A stretch of DNA of 64,000 nt from contig CM042694.1 in assembly GCA_023614405.1 (NCBI GenBank), positions 477,745,392 to 477,809,391 on the forward strand, given 5' to 3'. The translations under genes were made by a program, and so were the position numbers. A model generated the notes under the pieces. That model did no database searches. It had not been told where the DNA came from and saw only the letters and a program-made list of their open reading frames with translations. Below are positions 47,895 to 57,425 of this stretch, in pieces (position 1 is the first letter of the stretch; every line of letters starts with the position of its first letter). This DNA is from Avena insularis. Taxonomy: Eukaryota; Streptophyta; Magnoliopsida; Poales; Poaceae.

Positions 47895-48251
47895 TTACTT
47901 CATTTTCGGATTAAGCCTTCTTTGTGTATCCACTATAGGTTCAACATCATGAAGCATGATAATCTTATGTGTTACAATAGATGGAACTATTCCTTTAATA
48001 TCACTTAGATTATATCCAAAGGCTTCATGATGCTTAACCAAGACTGAAATGAGTTTATTTGCTTCATTTTCTGATAGATTTTTGCTAATAATAACAGGAC
48101 ATTTATTTTCATTATCTAAAAACTCATACCTCATATTGTCTCGAAGTTGTTTCAATTCAATTGGTGGAGGTTCTTCATCTCCTTTTCTTATCAGCTCATC
48201 ATAGCCATGTGGATTTTGTGCTTCCAGGACTGAATCAAGGTAATCATCCAT
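47895..48251 (-). pseudogene. Athila-type pol, segment between protease and RT
   Basis: Open minus frame with LKQLRDNMRYEFLDNENKCPVIIS and IVTHKIIMLHDVEPIVDTQRRLNPKMK, the standard lead-in to the Athila RT. It ends in a stop; the N-terminal RT part at 47890-47670 is present but out of frame (VVGYHMCIDFRKL-like sense visible). Confidence 0.8.
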
Positions 48252-48524
48252 GTCTTCTCTCTCCTCATCATCCGGTGCTTCCTCTCAATTAATTAGGCTC
48301 CTTTGTAATTCATCTTGTGGAGTACTGAAATGAATTGTGGCCAGCTCGTTAATCGTTTTCTCTTCTTTGATATCTTCTACTTTATATGGCCTATTCTTTA
48401 GTTTGGCAAAGTGGAATGTCATTTCCTCTTCTCCAAACATCAGCAAAATAGTCTCCTTATTATCAACTCAAGCTTTGGTTATGGAAACAAAGGGCCTGCC
48501 TAAAAGAATAGGACAAAAAGAATC

Positions 48525-48989
48525 TCAAGGCATGTCAACAATATGAAAATCAAGGGGGTACATGAGTGATCCAATAAATACATAGATGTTTCTGATAACT
48601 CCTTCCGGTTTTATATTAGTTCTATTAGACAATTTAATAGTAGTGTCTACCGGGTCCACATCTAGATTATTTAAATTGTAGCGAAGTTCCTCATAAAGTG
48701 ATGAAGGCATAATATTTATAGTGGAGATAGGCTCAAAAATTCCATATAAGAAAGTTTCTCCACAATATATAGGAGATATAGGTTTAGAAGTTTCGTTACC
48801 TCGTACTTTACCTTCGATCAATTCTGAGGTTTCAAATTCTAGCATAACCACTTCATTGTCCACTATTCGTGCTTCCATAAGATCCTTTAATATAACATTA
48901 TTTATATTGGTAACTTCGGGGTTCTTTTCTGGTTTCTTTAATCTCTTCTTTATTGGTTCTTCCTCTTTTTGCCTTTTCTTGATGTTCTC
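48525..48989 (-). pseudogene. Athila-type protease, active site lost
   Basis: Minus frame after the gag stop: a Lys/Glu-rich linker, then GETFLYGIFEPISTINIMPSSLYEEL, where Athila proteases have L-C-D-L-G-A-S; the catalytic Asp is gone. It is followed by VDTTIKLSNRTNIKPEGVIRN and LDFHIVDMP. A TGA at 48525 precedes DSFCPILLGRPFV, the usual second half. Confidence 0.8.
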
Positions 48990-49877
48990 TTAAATAGGTG
49001 ATGATGAGAACTCTTCCATTAGCATCCTTCCATGCTTCTTTTCTTCAAGGGGTTTATGGGGTTCCCATTCTATAGGTACCTGTAAATGCCCTGCATAATT
49101 CTCAATAATTTTCTTTACTAAGTAAGAATCAATACCGAGGGTTTTAATCATTGCACAAGTCCTTTCATCTGCAAGGAAATCGTTAACACAAGCATATTTA
49201 GAGAAACTATTTTTAATGTTCTCCTCATTTTTAAGATTTTCTGTTGCCTCCCTCATTTTTATTATTAGTTTCCAAGCTTCATCATAGGTATCAGATAGAA
49301 AACTGCCATTAGAAGTAGTGTCTAGATTCATTCTATTTTCAATATTAAGCCCTCCATAAAAAGTACGAGTGATTAACCAATTAGGCAAACGATGATGGGG
49401 GCAATTATCTAGATAACTCTTGTACCTTAGATATCCTTCATATAAACCCTCATCAGGATTATTTTTGAAACTGATAATAATACCTCTCATCCTGTGAGCT
49501 TTGCTTTTTGAATAATATTTTGATAGGAAATAGGTTGTCAATTCCTTCCAAGTCCTTGGTGCTTTTGCACAAAAATATCTATACCAGTCACAAACATTAT
49601 TAGAGAGAGTTTGTCTAAACAACTGGATTTTAACCATATCAAGATTACAGTCATCAAATATAAAGGAACTGAAAACATCTTCAAAGAATTGTAAGTGTCC
49701 ATATGGACTCTCTTTATTGGTTCCTGCAAATTTCTTCGAGTGCAGTAGTTCAAATAATAAAGGGTGGATCTCAATTCCATCCGGATTTATGCTCTTATTG
49801 GCAATTATAAAAGCGTCCATGGGCGAACCCATTTTCCTTACTGCCTCAAGCTGGATTAAATGCTGAGTGTTTTCCAT
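48990..49877 (-). pseudogene. Athila-type gag, 295 codons
   Basis: Seen: ATG at 49877, FELLHSKKFAGTNKESPYGHLQFFEDV, then the gag core (WYRYFCAKAPRTWKELTTYFLSKYY, GYLRYKSYLDNCPHHRLPNW), FYGGLNIENRMNLDTTSNGSFL, ending at TAA 48990. Continuous over nearly 300 codons, it is the best-preserved reading frame of this element; the TAA probably interrupts what was a gag-pol frame. Known: gag builds the intracellular particle. It begins about 78 bases after the primer-binding site. Confidence 0.85.
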
Positions 49878-49954
49878 TGTTGTGGTCCTGCAACTTAATT
49901 TTTTAAGTACAACGAAAGTAAATAACTAAAAGTAAAGTGACTTATAGCGCTAAA

Positions 49955-49973
49955 CTCCCCGGCAACAGCGCCA
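49955..49973 (-). other. primer-binding site of the large Athila element
   Basis: Reverse strand TGGCGCTGTTGCCGGGGAG, ten bases inside the LTR end at 49984. Confidence 0.85.
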
Positions 49974-49983
49974 GAAAATAGCT

Positions 49984-51395
49984 TGATGACTGCAAGTGCA
50001 CATATCGTTTGTAGCTAGTTTCGAAATAAAGATATCGATCCCATAGGGAGCAGTAGGCAAAAGACTAAAATGCTTTTAACTAAAACTAAATGAAGCACTT
50101 AAAGAATAACTTTAAGATGCAAGAAAAGTAGAGTTGTTTTTGTGTTTTGGTTGAATGAAGTAATTTAAAGTAAAGTAAAACTTAATGTAGAAAGTAAGAA
50201 TCGCATGTGTAAAAGAACTTGGAACTGCAATAGGGAAAAATGCGTTCTCGGGGAGTGGTGGATACAAGGCTAGCAATTTAGACTAAGCAATCAAGATTAT
50301 TATAACAAATATTCTCATGATATCTATGTATGTGGGAGGAGCTCCATATATGGACAAATAGGCAGCAACCACTGCTCACATCATCCTTGATAACCACAAC
50401 TGACGAATAAACGACATCAATCGTATTATCCCACTATTAAGGGATTTCTCCTGTGGCATGGACATGGCTTTATGAGTTCTCCTTGATTCCCCAAGTTAGT
50501 ACGTAAACAATGACAACAGCTTTATAGTCACGGCAAGTGCTATCATCCCTCCGTCTACCAACAAGTAATCCCCTTCATCGAGTCCCCATAAGAGGCAAAT
50601 ATTAAGGTGGTGCACAACTCCCGACATGAAGATGAAGACAATTAACACATATACATAAAGTTGTATAACATAATAATCTCTATCTCATATCAATCATATG
50701 CTAGGGTTTCTCCATCTCCCCAAGAACTAGAGGTCTACTCAAACATGGAGGCAATCAACATCATGGCAATGGTAATGGAAACAATTATAAATGAATAGTT
50801 CTTGTATAAATCCACAACGAGTACGGAAATTACAAGAAGATCTAGATGGGGTGAAGATGGGATGGAAGGAGATGATGGTGGTGCAGCGGTTGATGAAGAT
50901 GGAGATCGATGCCTTGGCCTCCCAGATCTGTGTAGGGTGAAGATGGATCCCTTGGACAAATTACCCCTCCAGATTCCTTCCGGAGGTGAGGTTTCGGTGA
51001 TTTCTAGGTGTTCTATATGTCGTCTCTCCGATCCACTTACACGGGGTGAAACTATTTGAGGAGGCGGTGGCAGGGCCAACTATATGACCGAAACTATACG
51101 ACTAGAATTTTTATTCCCGCCGTATAGTTGGTCATTTAACCGTCTGTATGCCTTGATTGCTTTGGGTTTTCTTCTGCTGTTATTGATATTTCCCAAATAA
51201 ACGTTTTACGTTGTTTTTGGCTCCTTTTCTCCCCAATACAACTGCTCCAAGAATTGTGTCCATTGTATCCATCATCTGTCCTGATCCTAGTGAAAACAGA
51301 CATAAAATGTGCGTGCGAGCACCGTAAAATACCAAGATCCTACATCTGCAATGCAAAATAATAATATTAAACATGATGCGAATATGCACTTATAA
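49984..51395 (-). mobile_element. 5' LTR of the large Athila-type element, 1412 bp
   Basis: Plus-strand text TGATGACTGCAAGTG to TATGCACTTATAA; the canonical CA end is mutated to AA (partner copy ends CATCA). Decayed palindrome at 51092-51129. Differences from 30341-31702 are frequent, so this element is clearly older than the one nested in it. Confidence 0.88.
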
Positions 51396-51610
51396 CTGGG
51401 CCAAGTGGAACTTAACCCGGCTCTAGGTGAGTGAGGATTTGAAGGTACTACAGATCTGGGCCAAGTGGAACTTAGCCCAGCTCTAGGTGAGTAATGATTT
51501 GAAGTTACTACAGATCTGGTCCAAGTGGAACTTAACCCGGCTCTAGGTAAGTGAGGATTTGAAGTTACTACAGATCCGAGTCAAGCGGAACTTAACCCGA
51601 CTCTAGGTTA
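51396..51610. repeat. 60-bp tandem array, right part
   Basis: About three and a half units of the array at 30076-30340, resuming at CTGGGCCAAGTGG exactly where the left part stopped. Originally about eight units. Confidence 0.9.
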
Positions 51611-51777
51611 GTAGATGCTTGAAATAACTAAAGCCAAATACTTCGGAATCGCAAGATGCACAAACCCAATGATAAGAGCATTTGGCCGAGTAATATATTA
51701 CCCCGCCGTAGGCTTAGGGACTCGAGGATATGTCTATAAGTTCTTGTGCATACATTTAGGATGGGTGAAAATCTTAC

Positions 51778-52594
51778 CTCCATCATCTTGCCGGCAATGG
51801 AAATAGCTTTAGAAGTAGTGTTCATCTGGGCGCTGAACTTGGTTGCACCAAACTTCTCCAGATTCTCGGAGTTGATGTCGACAAACTCGACGTTGTTCCA
51901 ATTGTTGATGTACTCAATGAGAGGACCGTATCTCTCCCCACTGAGCGTTCAGGTCGCGACCAAGCCTTTGCTAGGAGCAACTTTCCGAGCAGTTTGAGCT
52001 GCGGCTAGGCTGGAGTGCAGAGTGAGTTGCTTGTCGGTAGCAGAGATAGAGGCAGTGCTCCCCTTCTGCATCATGGACACAAGAGTGCGCTGCCCAGACT
52101 CGGTCGCTATTCCTTTGGGGGTCTTGGTCTTGGTAGCCTCAGAAGCTTGTTGGCCCTTAGAAGCATCAATAACTTTCTTGGTCTTAGTGCTTGACTTGGG
52201 CTGCTATTGCGAGGAGTTGGTTTGTACTTCGAGCATGGTTTGAGGCTTCTGCCGGAATATATCTTCGGCTGAAAAAGTTGGCGCAGAGGGTTTGGCCTTT
52301 GGGATGGGCCGAGTTTGGTCATCTCAACGAGTCTGGGGAGACTTGGACGAGGCAGGAGGAACTGGTGTAGAAGAACTTGGAGCTGGAGTTGGTGTTGGAG
52401 TTGATTTAGGTTGAACTTGGGTCGGTGCCGGAGTCACCGACACCTTGGAAGGAGTTTTCTCGATGCCAATGTTGCTGGCGCCACCATCATATGGTTGTTG
52501 TTGAACTAAAGAGGAGCTGGGTTGATCCGGCATGGCCACGTCCTTGGAGGCGCCACCACCCTCCGTGCTGACATTGCCCTCCTCTTGCCGAGTG
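51778..52594 (-). pseudogene. antisense gene relic of the Tat-like element, 5' exon part
   Basis: Seen on the minus strand: a Ser/Pro/Thr-rich stretch (several T-P-T-P and S-S-S runs), a Lys-rich part, then KQLTLHSSLAAAQ, GPLIEYINNWNNVEFVDINSENLEKFG and IAGKMME, ending at a clear splice donor (GGAG then GTAAGAT, 51777). Stops include TAG near 52206 (a likely CAG) and TGA near 51957. The beginning of the gene is cut off at 52594 by the Tekay-type LTR. It joins in sense to the exons at 28590-30038. The domain content (low-complexity middle, then coiled coil) fits the same grass family named there; function unknown. Confidence 0.6.
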
Positions 52595-55187
52595 TAACAT
52601 CTCAAAAATATTAAAGGAGAATATCAATTTCCAATCATCCAAAATTAAGGTTAACAAAATCTTTTACTATTAAACACTATATGAATGCATGTGTGTTTAT
52701 TAATGATGTATGAATGCTTGTTATGCCATGTTTGTTTGTTATATATGTTGAGAAATAGTTTAAGGATCAAAACAATATCATCTAGGTAAAATCCAAACCT
52801 AATCAAATCAAAATAAAATCAAATGATGAAGCATATGACCTAATGGTCATTTTTGCCAAAGTTAACACCTAGCCCACTTTGGGTATCTCTAGTAAATGAT
52901 TTCAAACAGAAACAATTCTATTTGTTTTCTCACCTTGCTAGACCAAGTAAAAATGAACACAAGGGAACTTTCAGAACTTACAGAAACAAATTCAAATTCT
53001 TTTAGAGGACATTTCAAAATTGAATCCATCATAGACATCAAGATAGCCATTTTTTAAAAACCACTCAAAGTTTCTCCACTTGACCAATCCTTGCAACCAG
53101 AGACACTCAAGCATATGACCAACACACCCACCAAAAAGAATTTTAAAATTTAAATGTTTATTTCATGCATCCATTTGATCGAGCACTTAGTAGACACACT
53201 ACAGATATACCAACTATACACTGTTTTGGTCAATCTAGTGATCATCCTTGTACTCGACACATCTCCACTACTAGCCCACGATCACCCCTAGTACTAGCCC
53301 ATGCAGTTGAGCCTCTCTCACTCGACCAAATGACCAGTGCAAAGTGGTACCCGACCATGCCATGTTGGCCGGACATGGACACGACGCCACAAGCCTCACT
53401 GCCCTCGCCCATGATGTCTAGGAGATAGCCCTGACCGCACCGCACTTGCCAGCGTACGCCTCACTCAACAAAAGCCAGTGGAGACGCCAGCATTGCCGCA
53501 CCCATCAAATGTATGCCTTAGAGTGCTAATTAGATTTAATAAGACTTGTGATGCTTGTGATGGTAATAGATCATCAAATGTATGCCTTAGAGTGCTAATT
53601 AGATTAGCTAAGTATTGTTTGGTGATTGTGTACTCTGTATGTATTTATAGACGATAGTACCGACCAAGCTTACGAGGAGGAGGAGTTCTACCAAGAGGAG
53701 GAAGACAACTTCAACCACTACACCAACCAAGGCAAGCCACCATTAACAATGCAAGCTAACCCTTGCAAGCTACTATTAGCAAGCTAGGATTAAACTAGAT
53801 GTTTTAACAAAGATGCTTTAGGCATACTTTGACTATACCACTTTACCTATTAGTTACCCCAAGTCTTATTCTCAAGCTTTACTTTCTTTACTTTACCCAA
53901 AGTTCTTTACTTGTTTTGAAGGTAGCATAAAGATTATAAAACTTGACCTATTTTAGAAACCTTTAGATGTTATTCTATGGAATGAGATTGAACCTATCCT
54001 TTCCCACCTTAGTGAACACTCTTAACTTAGTAGTTTAGAGTAGATAAAAATTGGAGTCACTATAGATGGGAACAATTGGTGAAAATGAATTGTGAAAACC
54101 TTGGAATGATGAGTCATTCTATTGAGATGTTTTGACATGTGTTGAGAAACACCAATTGCTTATGATGATGAAAATGTTGAGGCATGAGCCTTAACCCTTT
54201 TATAAAACTGATGGTTGGATTCAGATGCGATACCATTCCAAATTTACCGTACAACCACATTACCTGAATTGGGTAAGGCTTAGCCGGAAGTTTATATGCA
54301 TTAGTATTAGTTCCCTCGTGGGAGAGGTTTGAGCTGAGGGTACCTCTCAATGTTGTCCACCTATGCAGTGCCCAAGATGACAGATGGTCATGGTTGGGAG
54401 GCCATGCTCATAGGCGAGGTTCTTATACTAGGGTGTCTAAAGGAAATGTTATGTTTGATTACCAGCATACTAAGTATGATGGTTTAGGGTTATCCCTGAC
54501 AGATGTATCGAATCTTGTGGTGAAAGTGTACCACCTCTGCAGAGTGTCAAACTATTTGAATAGCCGCGTCTGCGGTTATGGACAGTTGGAATGGCCATAC
54601 TGTTTCGTTGTCAGATGTTTTCAAAACAACTTATGAAATGAATGATGAATCTTGACTTGACCACAACAGGGTTGTGTTTATGATGATAGCTTCCCCACTT
54701 AAGTGATTCTAGAACTTTATTTTATCTTTCTTTGCTTCAGAACTCAGCTTAGGTTTCAAACTTAACTTTATAGTTAAGCTTAGAGTTAGCACTTTAACTT
54801 AGAACTATACTACTTGTTAGTGGTAGTTTGCGAGTACATAAAGAGTACTCATGGCTTTTGTCCCTCGCTATTCTCATGGCCAGACTATGAAGGAGACTAC
54901 CAAGATGATGGCCAGCAGGATGGCTATGATAACTAGGACTATCTGCCTTCGTCAGCATTGCCTGTGCCCCTGAAGATAGACCCCACCGTTACACTTATCT
55001 TTTATTTCTGCTGCTTGTTGTATTAAGACTAGATCATGAGATCCTTATTTGTGTAAGACCTTATGTATGGTTTGTAATGGATGATGTACTGTGATATCCA
55101 ATCCGTTATGTCTGACAAAAATGGTAATCCTGGGATTGCGAGGTATGGCATAACGGGCATCTGGGATTAAAAATCCGGGTGTTGACA
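52595..55187 (+). mobile_element. chimeric 5' LTR of the second Tekay-type element, 2593 bp
   Basis: Starts TGTAACATCTC, ends GGTGTTGACA, followed by a primer site. From about 53537 it is almost identical to the 3' LTR (63229 on). Before about 53502 it is a different subfamily, closest to the solo LTR at 42367. The middle, including the TATA region, is missing. A 34-bp direct repeat marks the junction (53503-53536 and 53572-53605). Confidence 0.9.
53503..53605. repeat. 34-bp direct repeat at the LTR recombination junction
   Basis: CATCAAATGTATGCCTTAGA with GTGCTAATTAGATT occurs at 53503-53536 and again 69 bases on at 53572-53605. The 3' LTR has only the second one (63268 on). The first is therefore extra, copied into the junction. 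Confidence 0.9.
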
Positions 55188-55189
55188 AG

Positions 55190-55203
55190 TTGGTATCAGA
55201 GCC
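55190..55203 (+). other. primer-binding site of the second Tekay-type element
   Basis: TTGGTATCAGAGCC two bases after the LTR, the initiator Met-tRNA type usual in Tekay and other chromoviruses. Confidence 0.9.
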
Positions 55204-55415
55204 ATCCTGACCATAGGAGACCCTAGTTAAAATGGACGTCCGAACAAAAACTTAGTTTCAAAACCAAAGTGAGTATTTATGAAAAACTATTTCCTATCTT
55301 ATCCTTGGGAATTCTTTCTTTCTCAAAAAGTCATTTCCTCAAAATTCCTACATTACTACTTAAAATTTGACACAATTGATCACTTCACTAATTTCCTCAT
55401 CCTAAATTCTTGTAG

Positions 55416-56186
55416 ATGGAGACTCAGTTCAGCAAGTTCTACCAGTTGGGAAACGGAGGTCAGCTAATCTTCGAGAGGGATCTGGATTCACTGTCGGAGT
55501 TACTGGGATGCCCACATCCTGAGTTTCTTGGAGCTCAACTTCTAGGACCCCCAGGAGGAGACTTATAGTGGCTCGTCACAGCTGATCTTAGAGGAAGCAT
55601 CGAAGCACCAACATCCGGGAGAATCTAGTTCTCCGTGAGAGAGAACAACTAGCTAGATGGATTAGCCAGGGCAATGCATGAAGCTCTCGCACGTCTATGT
55701 GCCCTCAGTGACGAGTAACTCCAGGGAACCCGTTTTGCTCACTATGAAAGACGTGACTTCATGGGAATGCCGATGGAGATGCCAAGTCACCCAGAGTTGA
55801 GGTGTCAAGTGGAGAATCTTGACTTCTTGCTGCACGACAGACAACAGGAACTGGACAATGCTAGAGAGTTAGCCAACCAGAACCGTGCCATTGCCGACCA
55901 GAAGGCCTCGACTTTCACACTGCTTGTTCAGGATCGCTAGTCTCTTCGCCGCCAGCATGCAAAGAAGGACCACACCATCGCCCGTATTCGCAAGAAGGTG
56001 TCCGACCTTGAGAAGACCGTCAAGGAGCAAGAAGCTCAGCTTGCTGCAAAGGAAGAAGAAGAGGAGGGTGAAGACATCCAAGGAGACATGGATTCTTACC
56101 TCAGCAACGATGATGACTTTCTGGAGGAGGATGCTATGGACTTCTGTACTGATAGTGAGGACTCCGACTTCATCGACGATGAATAG
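55416..56186 (+). pseudogene. extra ORF between primer site and gag, about 256 codons, broken
   Basis: Seen: ATG at 55416, then ETQFSKFYQLGNGGQLIFERDL, ELLGCPHPEFLGAQLLGPPGGDL, TAG at 55566-55568, a region with frame slips (55600-55740), then in the starting frame a coiled coil (VENLDFLLHDRQQELDNARE, later RIRKKVSDLEKTVKEQEAQL) and a very acidic tail (DSYLSNDDDFLEEDAMDF, DSDFIDDE) to TAG 56184-56186. A TAG at 55938-55940 interrupts it. It is not gag: the gag core is separate and downstream. Additional ORFs before gag are known in some plant chromoviruses, but I do not know a function. It ends about 245 bases before the gag ATG. Confidence 0.7.
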
Positions 56187-56430
56187 ATGCACTAGAGCAC
56201 TGTCGTAGCATGAGATGTATCGGTCCCACTGTATCGTAGCTTACAGAATGGTTCTTCAAACCATCTGTTTTCTTTTGATTGTTGTGGTGTGTGTTGTATC
56301 GTGTGCTTGCTTGCATGAATGAAATGAAGTTAGTTGAAAAACCTGAGTCAAACTCAAAGTTTTAGCTTGAAACCAAAACCATGAACCTTAGAACTTTCCC
56401 TCTTACCCCTTTATCTACCTCAATCTTCAG

Positions 56431-57425
56431 ATGACTCGTGGAAACCAAGGAGGGAGCAGCTCGTCGCAAGACCCAATGCTGCAGATCTTGCAGAATATCA
56501 TCGCAGATGAGAAGCAAGGTAGGCGAGCCAAGCTAACTTAGCAACATTGCAGCAGATCGCCTAGATGGCTCTCAACAACCAGAACCATGGAAACCAGGAT
56601 CACCATGGATCCAAACTCAAAAACTTTTAGAATACCAATCCCCCAATCTTCAACCAATCTGAAAACCCACTAGATGCTGATGACTGGTTACAGACAATGG
56701 AAAACAACTTAGAAGTTGCAGGAGTTGATGAAAACGAGAAAGTTCTCTTTGCCACCCACTATCTGGCGGGAGATGCAAGAGCTTGGTGGACTAGTATCTG
56801 CAACATGAACCATGGTCAAGTGATGACATGGGAAGCTTTCAAAACAAAGTTCAGCCACACCCACGTGCCGCAAGGTTTAGTCACCAGACTAAGAGATGAG
56901 TTCCAAGAGTTGAAGCAAGGGAGAATGACTGTGGTGGAGTACCGTGACAGATTCCTGTCACTTGCCAGATATGCACCTGATGAGATCAACACAGAGGTGA
57001 AGAAGAAGGAGAGATTCTTGAACGGACTACATGATGAGATGCAGACTGTCCTCGTCAACATCCGTTTCGAGGATCTCGAAGAGCTAGTCGACTCTGCCAT
57101 TCAGATGGAAGGGAAGATTAATTAGGCCAACGACAACCGCAAACGTTGTATGATGCAGCAATCAGGATCCAGCAGTCACCAGAAGTACCTTCCCAACCCC
57201 TCACCAGGATATGCACCAAGGAACAATCGACCCCCAACGTTTCGCCCAAGCTACCCCAACCGTAGCAGAGGCAATGTGAAGTCCGGAGGAAACAACAACA
57301 ACTCCGGCAACGCCAACAATTTCAACCGTGCACCTCCCAAGAACAACAACAACTACAACAAAAACAACACTGCACCCAGAACTGGCAGCAATGTTGTGCC
57401 TGTCGCAGCAAAGGACAAGTCCTAG
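56431..57425 (+). pseudogene. Tekay-type gag, broken
   Basis: Seen: ATG at 56431 (MTRGNQGGSSSSQDPMLQIL), a one-base slip near 56515-56530, then the gag core (NPPIFNQSENPLDADDWL, FATHYLAGDARAWW, WEAFKTKFSHTHVP, LKQGRMTVVEYRDRFLSLARYAP, KERFLNGLHDEMQTVL), an Asn-rich basic linker (57250-57390) and, just after TAG 57423-57425, the zinc knuckle C-F-E-C..H....C. In-frame TAGs at 56562, 56628, 57123 and 57423 are each in a position where CAG (Gln) is plausible. Known: gag packages element RNA. Confidence 0.9.

Larger units (their letters stand above)
30341..51395 (-). mobile_element. large Athila-type element, minus strand, with two nested insertions
   Basis: 5' LTR 49984-51395, primer site 49955-49973, gag 48990-49877, protease, RT, RNase H, integrase down to 41284, a 3' region with a palindrome array and an ORF, 3' LTR 30341-31702. 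Subtracting the 7088-bp element, the 3955-bp solo LTR and two 5-bp duplications leaves about 10.0 kb, normal for Athila. The target is the 60-bp array: the flanks CCGAG (30336-30340) and CTGGG (51396-51400) are both one change from CCGGG, a decayed target duplication. Confidence 0.9.

Noticed and set aside
55885..56208. Arg-rich plus frame overlapping the extra ORF in another register
   Set aside because: The acidic coiled-coil frame fits the long reading sense from 55416 to 56186; this one is its shadow.
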